Assembly: GCA_005281725.1 (NCBI GenBank) | Contig: SSBO01000007.1 | Coordinates: 2,114,402-2,178,401 of the forward strand | Length of the DNA stretch: 64,000 nt | Source: Wuchereria bancrofti | Taxonomy: Eukaryota; Nematoda; Chromadorea; Rhabditida; Onchocercidae | Direction: 5' to 3' | In this document: piece after piece, positions 1-13,381 of the stretch | Numbering within the stretch: position 1 is the first letter of the stretch | Layout: the number at the start of each line of letters is the position of its first letter | Program-made: the position numbers and the translations under genes | Notes under the pieces: model-generated | The model's database searches: none | What the model was told of the DNA's origin: nothing | The model's input: the letters and a program-made list of their open reading frames with translations, nothing else

Positions 1-170
1 AGGTAAGTATAAATGACATAACACATGACGTATTATCCAATGTTCCAACGATAAGGAACGTTTGGCCGGTTGGTAATTTATCGCAAACAATTCTTTCATA
101 TGGGAAAACTGCTCGACTTAACGGAGGTAATGAAAAAAGCATATAACATGCTGACAGATAGAATATTGAC
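1..170 (-). CDS. Frizzled exon 6 (partial), TM2 to start of TM3
   Basis: Starts after an AATTTCAG acceptor with the single base that completes Arg. Encodes TM2 (IFYLSACYMLFSLPPLSR), extracellular loop 1 (FPYERIVCDK) and the start of TM3 (GTLDNTSCVMSFILT). The frame is open to base 1, so the exon is cut by the window edge. Confidence 0.93.
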
Positions 171-3100
171 CTGAAATTCAAAGATGCTTACCTGGAAATG
201 CAAAAAAAAAGAAATCCAAACACTTAACTGATGAAATCTAAATATTCCATCAATTAATCCTTTACTGAAAAATAAATGCAGCAATCTGAATTTATTATTA
301 AATCAAAACTTGTTCCTTCGTGTGAACTTAGTAATTTCTCTGTTTAATAGTTCCATTAAAATTAATATAATATTTAATTTGAGTAGTTATTTGCATTTGG
401 CTATTAGGTGTTATTAGGTGGTCATTTGGTAATAAAAATGTAAAATAATGCAAAGCTAACTTGCTAGCCTTAATAAATGTTTTGAAATTTGAAAGAAATG
501 AAATGTTATCAAAAAAAAAATGTTAATAATGGTACGGTTGTATGGAAACAAGGAGATCTTCATAGATTAATTTTTCACATTAAAAGAGATAAATTAGAGA
601 GAAGTTAGGAGAGAAGACTCTTTGCTTGCATAGATCTCTTCTGTGATAACAATATGACAGTATTACCAATGGATGGCAATATGTATAACACTTGATAGCT
701 GTTTGATATGAACTGCGGAAATGAGCACAGAGAATGGACAAAGGCGCAAGGGTACTTGTAGTAAATCACTAGAATGAAAGAGCAACAACGCATAGCAATA
801 ATCATAAGTTTTCCAGGCCTTAGAATCATCATTTGTCATTGACTGAGAGGCCTTTGTCTATATGTATGCACGCTATCCAAGTGAGTGCGGCATCTCAGAA
901 GTAAGGCTTACATTTCACTTCTTAAATCTTAACAAACTCCTTTATTCTTGCCGCCATTCCAACACAGCAATAAATTGAACATCCCGATATCGCCGTGTTA
1001 CAGCACGAAATCATCAAGAACTTACATTTCCATGATCCAGCACTACTTTACACATAATCATTTACTGAAGCAGTCGTTCAAGATCGAACTATCAAACACC
1101 GACCGGCCAATAAATTTTGAATCTAAATTTGATCTGGCTCACTAGGTCGGTGAGCAATCAGCCAAATAGCTTTTTTGTACGAAGCTGATGTTATGTCAAA
1201 GAAATATAACTGAGTTTAAAAAAAAAACAAAAAAAAAGGTAAAAAAATTTTGATGCAACAGTGCTTGTTCCGTATTTTATTGAGTTATACAAGAACATAG
1301 TTAAGATTAATAAAACATAATATGAAAGGATCTTTTCAAATGAATGATCAAATTAACATTTAATATTTCGTATTTTTCAAATTTGATTAACATTTATTAA
1401 AATTAAAAATTCTTATATAGATTACAAAACATATATTTGAAATTCTTTGAAAAAAATAGGACTTGCGTGAGGTCCAAAAAAATAACCATTATTTTCTTAG
1501 AATTCTTAGAACTCGCAGACCCTACTAACACTGCACTAAAACTGTGAACCCATTCCCAATCTCAAATAAATATAACTAAGAGTGATTCAGAAAAAGGAAA
1601 AAGCCGTTATAAAATACATAACATTCTCTTGCGTTTCAATATGAAGAAAGAGCCCATCGAAACCGTTAATTTTTTGAAGCAATTAAAAAATCCCTCTTTG
1701 ATCACTAAGACAAAGCTAACATGAATGACACATAAGCATTTTATTACTTAACTTATAGCAAAAAAAAAAAAAATTTTTGATGAAACAGTTTTCTTATTTG
1801 TTGGATGAAAGTGGAATGACTGGAAAGATATCAATTTTCCCTTACATGTAGTTATATCAGCCTAGCATAAATTTGGATATCAAAATCATCATTCATTGAC
1901 TAATACCTATGTTTCAAAATGGAAATGGAACTAGTAGAAAAAAGGAAAAGAATAGGATGAAAGTACTACATTAAGCATTTATCCAAACGGCTGGGAAATA
2001 TTTATTTTTTTCCATCAAAATTTAATACGTCAAACTGAAGTTACCTATGAAAAAGAACTATCAAAATTTTTAAAAATATACAATAAAAAAATTTTACTGG
2101 CACATTCACCTTGAAAAATGAATTCTGAAAAGAAAAAGAAGAAATTTGACCAACCTTTCAGGAAAACGGAAACGTTGCCGATCAATTATAAATGTAAGAA
2201 CAGTGAAAGCGGTAACACCAAGATTAATGGAAGCCCATAAAAGCATCCAAAATCGAGCAAATTCTTTCTTGGAAACATCAAACATCCCTTCCCGATTACA
2301 TTGAAAAACACATAAACCACGACGATCAGTTGGATCCAGATTAACCAGATCATGTGGACAGGATGTCATCGTTTTAGAAAATATCCGTCCTTCCAAACTT
2401 GTCACTGACTCCCGATGATCTGTATCAAACTGTCTAAAAATGATAAACTTATGCAAAAACCTTTTCTGATTTCATATTTTTCAAAAGAATATTTCAAATC
2501 AAGACACTCAAGATGATAAAAATTCTCGAAGTATGTGCCAGTGGATAGAGTCAACTTATACTTGACAGCCAAGCCTATCTAGACTAGAAGTAAAAATGTG
2601 TCACAGTCACCAGTTCATTAAGATGTTTGCTAGAAATTAGCATGATAAAGTGTGAAATTAGTGTGTGAAAAGTTGATAATGTGAGAAAAATTTTGACATG
2701 CACCATTTGACATGGTAAGTGACTAATAAAGGAAAGAAAGGCATTAATTAAAACCATTAATTATAGTTTTAAAAGAACACAACAATCAATAAGCATTTGG
2801 AATTTTTCGAAATCATTAACGGAAGTTCTTTCAGTTATGAAGATTATATAATTAGAAAGATAATAGGAAATCAAAAATTACAAATCAAGGAGCTAGTAAT
2901 GAAAAAAAAATGACGACATAAACCTTACTAATCCTTATTTCCCTAGCTGAGATCAAAACATCCAGGTGAACCCTAATGTATCCAGGTAACCCTAATATTG
3001 TCATTCATGACCTAACAACAACAATAAAACCCAAGACTGATCCCATTCACAAATCCGAATCAGAATGAGCGATAACAATGCAAAAACCAAAATAATAAAG

Positions 3101-6100
3101 TTATCAGTTATAAGTGACAAAAATTAAGTTCTGAGGAAACTGTGAAAGTTATTTGAAAAAGATTTGTAGAGTGGTTTTCATGTTGATCGAGGAATAGCTA
3201 TGAATAACTGTGAAGATCTGATAACTGATGAGCCCGAAGTCAGGCAAATGATCTCTTCTAAGCAGTGTCAGATACAAACATCGGAATATTAAGCATTAGA
3301 TTGAACCTACTCTGGTCCTAAATAACTATTCTGGTCGTTGGTCGGTTTCATGCACAAATTCGGTGCTTCCGGAAATCGACTGCAATTCAACGGTTCCGGC
3401 CAATCGATTCCGAATTCCAGTAAAATTGAAACGCAATCTCGTTTAACCTAAAAAATGGAAAATCAATAAAAATTTAGGAATTGAAAATTGGAAATTCAAG
3501 GTCGGAATGAAAACTTGAAAATGTTGATGAAAGCAAAGCTATTTCCAAGAATACAAGTACCTTTTATATCTAAATAATTAAATATCACTAGAGTTAAAGA
3601 GATGGTTGGTTTAAAATGACTGTTTTGTTTTAGGCCTGATCCATCTTCTGATGTTTTAGGCTTGATCTATCTATCCCCATCTTCCATCTTCTGATCAAGC
3701 TTAAAGTGATTCAATAGACTGTTTAGCTCAAATTAATAAGGGATGCACCTGCTTCTTCTCGTCAGTTTTCTCGTTAAATTACACTCTGTATGGGTAACAA
3801 ATTATAATATTGGAATTTAAAAGAGGTGAAAAAGATTTTCGAAACAATTTCAAATATTTCTTGAGATAGAAAATCGAACAGTTGCGGACCAAAAACGGGT
3901 GGAAGACACAACAGCGTCAATAGTGACTTTTCCAAGTCTCTCCAATCTTCTTGCCCACCACTCAACCACCTGTTTGCTTACCCTGTCCCACCTGTTATCT
4001 GATTACTGTGTGGTTTAGATAGATCAATCTTCAAGAAAATTAAAAATATCTGAATGAAAATTAGTTATAAAACCATAGTTTCGCGAAAATCAATGACCTG
4101 AGTGATAGAAACGAGTTGAAACGTTGTGAATGATATATATATATCATAGCGAAAATTTGCTTGAGATATTTGATTTTATCTATTCCAGAAAGGAATAGAA
4201 ATAGAATTGCAAAAAAGTTAACTACTTTTGTATAACAGGCGCAACTATCTGCGTAGCCCATTCACATTTTGATTACTAGATCCAGCTATCTGGTTATCGT
4301 TATCGGCAATTGTTGTCCGACCTAGTTAGTAATTTCACTAAATCAAGAATTTCACTCATCGCTGTAGCTGTATTACTTCGCATCGATCTACGGGATAATG
4401 GTTGAAAACATTTCAACATCAGGGAGATGATGGGTTTCGCCCGGGTAATGGTTTTATAGAAGGTTGTAAAATGGGCAATAAGAACGTCCCTATTGATTCC
4501 GGCGCAATGATGTCGCCGCTTTCATCCTTCGACCAATATATATTACTACTTACTATTCGCACTAAAAGTCGACCTATTCAAAATGATAATCGATATCTCA
4601 GCAGTTTTCTTCCATAAATACTTAAATTGCAATCTCCGCGTTACATGTAAATTTTATTTTATTTCTTAAGAAGAATTATTATGACCATTAGCGATATTTG
4701 CGTTAGTGGTACATGAATCGCTACATGCATAACGTAACCAGGTCTATTATATTAGTTTAACTCAAATCAATTTTTGCTCTAAACTTTATAACAAACATCA
4801 GAGCAAACATTTTTAGTATAGTCGTATTACCTTTTTCCAAGCTTGGAGCTTCTCAGATCGAAGATATTTTATTAAAAGTTCATTGAAAGTCCTCCATAAC
4901 CATCCAGGTGAATTAATAATTGAGATTAAACCACTTATAAAAAGAAAAAATGCAAACCTTTTCGATAACTAATGTTTGCTTCTCTTATACAAAAGAGATT
5001 CATTCAAGTTATAAGTAATAATTAATTACAACAACAAATTCTATCCCAATACTTCGGTAACAATTTACTATTCAATTACTTTATGTCTCATCACTAAACT
5101 TCATATTAGTATTATTAATATGTACCATTTAAAAGTTGTTAACTCTAAACATTTCATAAATATTTGGAACTTTTTATTTCTCTCTCTCTTTCCTGCCTAA
5201 AACAGATCGAACATTGATTCATTTTTTATTTTTTGGGGTTCAAAAAAGAAAAAAATTGAAAGAAAACATTTGATCATAAGAAATAAAGGGAAGACCAAAG
5301 GAGAAAAGTTTGGGTGAAATAAATAAAATGTTTTGAGGCACTTTGATGTGATCCGATGACAAGGAAAGAAAAAATCAAAAAGAAAGGGGAAAGATACGAT
5401 GGATTGCTGCTACTTCCCATGCCATTAACTCAAAATTTATTAGAGAAGAAGGCTGTTTCTTCTAGCAAAAGTGCAATTTGAAATGAAACTAAAAATGACA
5501 AAATGGGACAAGAAGAAAGTACTACTGAATGGGCCAAATGATGCTAATTTACATGGAATTATTCCAAACATTTCACGAAAATGATTTGAGTGTAATAGAA
5601 ATGTGACCAAGTTTAACTTTAAACGTTTCCTTGTAATAACCAATCAGTTCATGACTGATAAGAAGCTGAAATCATCGTCACGAAATATATAAGTAAACAA
5701 AAGTAAATGTTATATTACCGCCATTCTTATAAAGCGCATATCAATTTGCTACAAATATCATTACTACTAAAATATGTTTTAATCGGCAAAAGTTTATGCT
5801 AAGCAAATTATTTGCATTATTTATATATATATATAAGTTGCATCAAAAAATTTTAAACCGAAAAATTTCCTTTTGTTAGTTTCATAATCAAAAAATTAAC
5901 GTTTAATGCCAAGATGATAAGTGTTACAAACCGGTAATAGTGGGGCATTCCTGAACAGCATGAAAAAACCGTTCTTTTAGGCAATGCTTGAAGAAATTTC
6001 AGAAAAACAGAGGAGAAGGGAGAGAAAGGAAGAAAAATTCGAAATAACTCAGAAAACTTTCAAAATTGTCTTTTTTTAAAAGATGAAAATTTGAAAGTCT

Positions 6101-7124
6101 TTGGTGAAAGATATTTAATCCCGAGATCTCCAAAGTAAAAGATATTGATCTGTTTAACAATTAACTTTAATTTACTTATGATAGTAGGGTCATTTGATTA
6201 GCAATATTATGCAGGTTGGATCGAATTTTTACATTTAATTCGGATTTACTTTTAAAAAGCAATGGCCTTATAATTTAGTAACTTTGTCTACGAGACGCGA
6301 TTAATTAGTACCTCTTCACATACGGACCGGCAGCTGGTTACCGCTTGCGGCATGTGCTCTGGACACATTGGTGCAAATACGCTGCATATGAAAAACTTGA
6401 TGTGCGGATTGCAGTTCGTCTTAATCAGCGGTTTAAAATGCTCTGTTTGTGTTTGTAGCTAAAATGTCAAGAAGAAATACCGTGAAAATTTCGTGATTAC
6501 ATTATAAAAAAATCACTATAACGCTGGCGCGAGATTGCAAAATGTTCAGGAATGATTCATAGACGTCAGGTTAAATTAGATCATTGATGTTTCGGTGTTA
6601 TTTAATTTTGTCGGCATTTCTAAGTAAACAGAATCGTAAAGATAACTTAAAGATTTGAAAATCAAATTTATTTTCTGGTACTTTTTGATGAAAAATAAAG
6701 TTGAAAAAATTACGAAGCCTTTAGCAGTGTTTTCTGGGAAAAACTAACGCTTTGCTGATCAGGTTGTAATAGCGAGTTCGGGAAATAAGTATATTTGTAT
6801 GGGATGTCTTTACATAGCGGAATTTCGATAGGTTCACAGCGGCTTCGACTAGCCTGAAATCCAAAAGCAATCGTAAACTGAAGATTAATCAAACAATTTT
6901 TAACAAGTGACATTTGAATTTCAATCTGAAAATTAAAAAAGGTTCAAACGATAGAAGCTTTCCCATCTACTCCTCTTACAAACGAATATAAATTTCTGAA
7001 ATTTTAAAACCTGTTCAAAAATTGACGCTGTGACTTGTTTAGCGCATAGTAAAAGTGACAATAATAATGAAGCAAGTATGAAATTATGACAGAGTGAATT
7101 ATTTGTTGTACTTCGCAGTAACAT
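1..7124 (-). CDS. Frizzled-family Wnt receptor, 5' six exons, runs off left edge
   Basis: Seven-pass Wnt receptor of the plasma membrane. Exons, in gene order on the minus strand, are 7124-7011, 6853-6749, 6458-6312, 3447-3311, 2433-2155 and 170-1; lengths and phases fit at every junction. The visible 317 residues hold a signal peptide (about 1-34), a Frizzled CRD with all ten cysteines (44, 52, 89, 98, 105, 116, 120, 127, 144, 154), a cysteine-containing linker, TM1 (about 229-251, followed by the family's FxxPER motif), TM2, and TM3 beginning near LDNTSC. The ATG at 7124 is the first after an in-frame TAG. WPEPLNCSRFP and ASINLGVTAFTVLTF resemble vertebrate FZ4 from memory, but the paralogue (lin-17, mig-1, mom-5 or cfz-2 type) is not resolved. 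TM4-7 and the KTxxxW motif lie to the left of the window. Confidence 0.95.
171..2154 (-). other. Frizzled intron 5
   Basis: AT-rich intron of about 2 kb between the TM1 and TM2 exons. I looked for further Frizzled-like coding sequence on both strands and found none. Poly-A/T runs only. Confidence 0.7.
2155..2433 (-). CDS. Frizzled exon 5, linker and TM1
   Basis: One base, 92 codons, two bases. Linker with SCPHDLV and LCVFQC cysteine pairs, then KKEFARFW and TM1, ending FRFPE(R). This is the strongly conserved CRD-to-TM1 region of Frizzled receptors. Confidence 0.95.
3311..3447 (-). CDS. Frizzled exon 4, end of CRD
   Basis: Forty-five codons plus two bases. Carries the last three CRD cysteines (VKRDC, WPEPLNC, APNLC). 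Donor CCAGA|GTAGGT splits the codon that exon 5 completes as Glu; reading past the donor would hit a stop at once. Confidence 0.94.
3448..6311 (-). other. Frizzled intron 3
   Basis: Intron of about 2.9 kb inside the CRD coding region. AT-rich, with short AT dinucleotide runs near 4133 and 5820. Open frames here are short and show no recognisable domain. Confidence 0.7.
6312..6458 (-). CDS. Frizzled exon 3, CRD core
   Basis: Forty-nine codons with five cysteines in the Frizzled pattern: FKPLIKTNC, FFICSVFAPMC, SCRSVCEE. Phase 0 at both ends; donor GAG|GTACTA. Confidence 0.96.
6749..6853 (-). CDS. Frizzled exon 2, start of CRD
   Basis: Thirty-five codons after a GGATTTCAG acceptor. Contains RCEPIEIPLCKDIPY and FPNSLL, the classic first two cysteines and the YxxT.FPN segment of Frizzled CRDs. 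Ends at AGC|GTTAGT, phase 0. Confidence 0.93.
7011..7124 (-). CDS. Frizzled exon 1, signal peptide
   Basis: Thirty-eight codons. Short polar start, then a hydrophobic core (FILASLLLSLLLC) and a small-residue region (VTAS) typical of a cleavage site. The donor CAG|GTTTTA is weak but joins in phase 0 to the exon ending at 6853. Confidence 0.85.
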
Positions 7125-7205
7125 CGACTGGTCGTTCAGTGAAGCACTTCTCCACCGGATAATATCGAAATTATCCTACGAGTCACTCGTTACAATCTAA
7201 AATCT
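7125..7205 (-). promoter_or_regulatory. Frizzled 5' UTR with possible trans-splice acceptor
   Basis: On the minus strand an acceptor-like AACTTTCCAG ends at 7204, about 80 bases upstream of the ATG, and the interval has an in-frame TAG. Many nematode messages receive a spliced leader at such a site. A second acceptor-like TTTTAG lies a few bases further in. No spliced-leader evidence is visible in genomic DNA. Confidence 0.35.
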
Positions 7206-8269
7206 GGAAAGTTACTGCTTAAAACGAATTCCACATGAATGAATGAAATAACACAGTTATTTAATGAAGTGTGAGGAAATTTGCAGGAATTTCTCCTTTT
7301 GAGAGAAGAAATAATTTTTTTTTGTAGAATAATTATTAAATATGTACCGACGCGACTAGTTCAGCATAGTTTCATTCATAATAAGAAATTCATCTTGGCT
7401 CATTCTTTCCAGTCTACCTTTCAATACTCCCTTGGCTAACACTTTGCAGTCCATCTTGATGAATGAACTCAACGAGAGTAATTCATTAAGACTGATTAAT
7501 TAAAATTATGGTCGATTACTTTATGAATTTAAAATATAAATGAAAACATTAATCATTGCAAGCAATAAAATACAAAGAGAAGAAGAAGGGAGAGCGGGAG
7601 AAAAAGAGAAAGAGAGGAAAGAAAGGCAATTAAATTCCCAAACTTCCCTCAAAAAGTTGCCGAAGAATTCATTTAGTTTAGGTAGAAAGGTGAACATAAT
7701 GTGAATAAGTTGGCAATTATATGTAAAAAAATAAAGAAGCAAAGGTAACGGGAAGAAATTAATTATCCGAGTTAATTAAAGCAAAATGTGGAAGAACTCT
7801 CGATATTGACGGATACTTCTGTAGAATATGGTTATTATAGTAAGAATGGTGAGATAAACAGCATTCAATAGATTTTATTCTATTTAAGGTTATTAAAATT
7901 TATTTCGATTTTTTAACGTTTTTGTTATGTTTTTTATTTTAATTTTTTTTTTTTGGCTTTATAATTTTTTTTAAGTTTTTTGGATTGAGGTCCTATGAAA
8001 AGTTGACACTAATAAAATGAATCTTAAAATCTTCACTTATGAATAGCTTAACTCATGCAAGCCATCCATGAATTTCATATCCAACCAAATTAAGCCAAAG
8101 TGGAATGTCCATGGCATCTTTCATATTATTTCGTTAAAACCGACCATACTGAAATGAACAGGTCTAGTACTAACTCTGTATCAAAACAATGTGACTATAT
8201 TTCAAAATGGTTTGAAACGGTTAATAACTACAGGAATGGGTAATTCAAATGGATTAAAGAGGTGAATAA

Positions 8270-8323
8270 GTAAGTAAGGGAGTGAGTGAGTGAGTGAGTG
8301 AGTGAGTGAGTGACTGAGTGAGT
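8270..8323. repeat. (GTGA)n microsatellite
   Basis: Near-perfect tandem GTGA/GTAA tetranucleotides with one C interruption, upstream of the Frizzled gene. Confidence 0.95.
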
Positions 8324-8556
8324 AAAAAGAATAGACGAATGGCAATAGAAGAGAGTTAATAATCTACCGTACTGTTATTCAGGAACAATTCACTTAAGTC
8401 AACGAGGATTGACATAAATTGAAGCGAGCGAGTACGAGAGGCCACTGAATCTCGTAGAAGGTTGCGACAGTGCCCAACACTCGGTTCCCAATCATCGCCA
8501 TCACACCACCGCGGCGTAAGCAACCCCTCCACTCCGCCCCTAAAATCTTCCGCTTG

Positions 8557-8650
8557 TCTGTGCGTGTATGTATGTGTATGTATGTACGTGTGTATGTGTG
8601 TAGTGTGTGTGTATGTATGTGTGTATATATGTATGTGTGTATGTGTGTTT
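8557..8650. repeat. (TGTA/TG)n microsatellite
   Basis: Mixed TG and TGTA repeats of about 90 bases. They keep frames open on both strands and create artificial Cys/Val- or Thr/His-rich open frames. Confidence 0.95.
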
Positions 8651-11600
8651 ACCATTGCTTTAAGTATTCCCACTTATATGGCCAATATTTTATATCCAAA
8701 AGCAAAATTTATTACCCAGACTGAGCAACAGACAGTGTGCACCGGTTGTTGTCATTTTAACCTTTGGATTGATCTCTCTCCTCTTACTCTTTGTCCCTTA
8801 TTCATTTTGATATGTTATCAATATGTTACCCAAATTATCACCAAGGGGAATAAGTCACGTACAGAGGTATATTTAGAGAATTATATTACAAGAATTGTAA
8901 CAGTACCAGAAATGAACCAAATAATCTTTGATAAAAACTTATAGCACTAATTGAAAAGGGTTATCATTGATAACTGGTCGATTATCCTATTGCTGAAGAA
9001 CGAAAATTGCGTTACAGTTCTGTCTATGCAGAATTCATACCAATTGTTTCGGGTCAATTTGAAATTAGCGTTATCTATTGAATGCTGTTTATCTCACCTT
9101 AAAGGGAAGTGATTATCGCCAGACTACAATTAATTACAGTTCCGGTAGAGAAATACAACTTGCTGTCTCAACCCTTGAAGGAACACAAATATGATGAAGC
9201 AATCTGCCACAAAAAAAGACTGCTAACATAACCCTTCGAGAAAACCGTTCTATGTAATTGTCACGTCATCCACGAGATGCACAAATCCCAAAGGCAAAAA
9301 ATAATGACACTGCGATATATCACCCAAATTAGTAAATTATATATAATAAAAAAAGAGGTGTCACAAGTTAATTGAAATAGTTAGTAACTACATTTCAATA
9401 GAAATTTATGCACCTTCTTCCTTCTCCTTCTGCTCATCTATGCTCTTCTTTCCCTCTGATAATGATGCTCTGTTGCTGTATAAAATTATCAGTTGAAAGA
9501 GGGACGAGCGGCAGTCTTTTCCGCTAACAGTTTTATCGCACCTCTCTTTCTTATTATAGCCTTTGCTCCTCTTGTCTATTCAATAGATGTTGTAAGAATT
9601 CCCCAAAATGGATGGAAGCTCTGATATGTAGGCATATACAATTCGTACAAATATTTCAACTTCACTTTTTTTGAGGAAGGATATATTGTTGCTAGGCTCT
9701 TTTCATAATCGTTATAAAATGCACGAAAAAGAGATGGTCAGTGATTATTTTCTAAATTTTAATAAGCTTCAAGTAAAATTTTTAACAAAAGGCCTTTAGA
9801 GAGAGATGCACGGAAAATAACCGCCCACTTTGTTGCTTGCACATCTTTCGTACATGTCGTTGTCGTCGTCGTCGTTGTCGTTATCGTCCTCTCACAAAGC
9901 TTCATTTATTTGTGAATGAATTTCATTTCACCTACATTCATTCAGTTCTAAGAAAAAAAAAAAAACAGACAGAAAGATCGAGGGAAATGATTTCATTGCT
10001 GGAAATAAATCAATACAATCTAATTGAGTTCAGTTAATCAGCAACACTAAATGTGATCACATTTATCAACAACTATTTCTAGTAGTATTATGTTATCATT
10101 CAACTCATCCTATCATCATAGCTCTCTTTCATCATTTATTGCATTCTTTCTTGCAACTATTAACAACAATTTTGTTTCCTTTAAGAGAATGAAAATGTTT
10201 TCAGCAACGAACAGAATGACATTGATATGATCACAAAGGTGAACAAAAGATTCATTCCCATTCATCTCATCACTCCTAAAAGCGGTACTTTCTAAAGATA
10301 GACGAAAATTCACCTGAGATGATTCCATTGCAATCATTAAGTCTCATAATTCATCCATTCAAGATTTTGTCTTAATTTCCTCTCCATTCTCAATTTTCAA
10401 ATTTCTCATTAATTTAAGTCGAATTTATGTTTGAAATAATATGGATAATTTTTTATCTTTCCCACAATCAACCTATGTCAGTAAGAGCATTGAATTTTGC
10501 CGAAGTAGTAGGAAAGATGAAATGCGAAGGTGTAAAACAGCACGGTAACATCATATTACTTACTTACCTGCCACCTAAACATAATACTATTGGTATGTCG
10601 TGTATGTTGCCTTAAATCATTAAATATGTGACAAGAAAGCGATTAGTGTTTCTTTTTTTTTTTTGAAAATACTGAAAAATGAGGGATTTTTTTTCGATTT
10701 TATTCCAAGAAAAAAAGAATTATTAACGGTACTTCTTGAATCGACCAACTTTATGTCATCAATTATTCGGCTTTTTGAAATAAAATTACCATTTTTTACC
10801 ATACTTCAATTTCCCACCTTTTTGTGAAAAAAAAATTTTAAATTATTTTAACAGATGCAAATATGTAAGTGCTAAATAGATATTATTATTCTTTGAAGTT
10901 TGATTATCTTCTTTAGTTGTCGGATTGAATGCTTTTCACTCTGCGTAAGAAAATTTGAAATGGCGTGGAGCAGACGTGTTAAAATCTATGAAATAATTAA
11001 TATGTAACATCTCAAATTGTCTCGCCAGTCATATGCTGCTAAAACAGCTATTAATTCTTGTTATAGACTTTATCTAAAAATTACTAACGACACGTTTTGG
11101 TCTAGATTAAACAGCACAATTCCTAAATGTTATCAACTAGCCCACATTAAAAATTAAATAGCATATTTAATCTGCAATTTAGTCCATAGAATGAAAAAAC
11201 CGTTTACAAAATTTCAGGTGCAAATATTATCTTGAAAGGTATTTGAATTCATTCCAATACTCCTAAGAAAAGTAAAAAGCTCTTTTATACTTTATATTTA
11301 TGCGATTCACAATCTTGAAAGCAAGATAAGGATCTTCGATCAGTTTTTTTTTTTTCAACAACCTTTTATTTTAGTCTTGTAATTTTTAACAGGCTCAATT
11401 TTATACTTGGTCTATTCAGTATTTTCCACCCATTTTTTCAAGGTTTTCTTATTCGAAATTTTAGAATTTTCGCTTGTCATTCGTTAGTGGACACACATTA
11501 TGTTGTTGAATTTATGATCTTGGATTAAATGTATGTCAGATAAAATCAGCCAAATACGATTAAGTAAAATATGTTTTCTATCACTGCCACTATTTCAAAG

Positions 11601-13358
11601 AATTATCCAAAATTGATGAAGAAAATTGCTGCCCATTTGACGGAACACAGCATATTATATGCTTTCATACCGGATAATTCTTCAATCTTAGCCAAGGAGC
11701 ACTAAGAATAAAAATTCACATAAATTTCTCTCCAGCACCACAATCTCAACTCCAATAAATTATAATATCCGAGCGGGGATCTACCATTCTTAATTCTCAG
11801 TCAGTTTCACCGTACAACCATTTAATTTCCTCCTCATCCACCATCAGCTTTACATATTTTTCTGAAATGTCATTCAGAACAGAAAAAATATTAAGGGATT
11901 AAACAAGCGGAGAATATTATCTTCACTTATCACTTAATCACTGATATCATCCTTGTTCCCATAAGGCTCCAGTGCAGTTTCCAATTTCTAAGAAACTATA
12001 AAATGCAAAGGCCTTGAGTCTCCCTAACAATAAGCAAAAAAAAGAAATCCCATAACTCTTCTTAGACGGACTATAACTGAGGCATCATTTTATGGTATTT
12101 GGAATCATTCAACAAATTTTATTAATGACAGAAACAGTGTTTCAGCTACGGACAAATGTTTAGGAGCTATATGAATGTAGCGGAAAATGAAAAAACCGAA
12201 AAAATGAGCAAAACTTTTTTGAAAAGCTTCAAGTCAAACATATTTGTGATTATCTTTTCAGTTCATTTTATCAATTTAAACATCTTCAAACTTCACTTTT
12301 TTTTAAATAAAATAAAATTTCACTGTTGTAACCATAGATATATTTAAGGATAGAAAAAGAGAAAAAATGTGATGGGCTTTTTCGAAAAGCTTAAAACTGG
12401 TTAAGTTTTCATTAAGATTAGATACATATATCAAAAATTCTAGTTTTGCAGTGTTAGGCAAAAATTTTTGTAATTAATTGTCACAATAATCATATATGTA
12501 ACATTTTGTCTTTTATGCCGATAAAAATTTCCTATCTTATCTGCCAATATGCATCTTCAATTACCAACTTAACCTTCACATTATAATCATCCCACTTTGA
12601 AATCACAATTAGTCTATCAAATTGAAATATATTCACAAATTATAAACAAATTTGTTATGTTTCCAATCATTTTATGGTGAAAAGGATGTTTAACTGTTTC
12701 TTTCATATAGTAACCAATCATTCCAATTATCCTGTCACTCTTTATTGATAGAACATTTGTGGAAGATTGCTCTCATAATTTTCAGAAAAGAGAAAATGAG
12801 CAAAGTTGTGATAACAATAACTAGGAAAGCACTAATTAATAATTCTAATAAGATGAGAAAAAGGAATTGTGAGAAGCTGGTAGATATGATATAAATGTGA
12901 CAATCAACAGTATGGATTCAAATTTTCTTATAAATAAGTGAAGAGTAGAGATCATGTGCAAATTCCCAGCAGCCAACATTCACTCTCCTCAATGAAATTC
13001 GTTTGGGTTATTTTGTTTTCTCTTACTACATATTCACACGAAAATTTGTTAGTTCTATCTTCACAAACAAATTCATTGGATAACAAGAATCAGATTAACT
13101 AAAGTGTTAAGTATTATTTAATAGGAGCACAAAGTTCAATAGGTTAAAGGGCCCCAATCATATGGAGAATACTTCTAAGATATGCATATCTAAGGTACAT
13201 TAAGAAATCTTCATTCTAATTTTTTTTACTTTTTATTGAATTTGATCAAAAAAGTCAAGACTTCCAAGGTATTATAGATTGATATTTGTTATAGACAGAT
13301 TATCCAAGAGAAGAGCCCTATTTGATGAGAGTTAATTGAAATGACCAAACTGGGATAG

Positions 13359-13381
13359 TTTTTTTTTTTTTTTTTTTTTTT
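13359..13381 (+). repeat. Poly-T tract, 23 bases
   Basis: Uninterrupted T run in intergenic DNA. It could be the poly-A tail of an old minus-strand retro-insertion, but the flanking sequence shows no recognisable element or target-site duplication. Confidence 0.9.

Noticed and set aside
941..1180. Less AT-rich patch in Frizzled intron 5, considered as a missing TM exon
   Set aside because: No minus-strand frame gives Frizzled-like sequence, and exon 5 joins exon 6 perfectly without it.
8356..8944. Cys/Val-rich and Thr/His-rich open frames
   Set aside because: Translation of a TG/TGTA microsatellite; no splice sites or domains.
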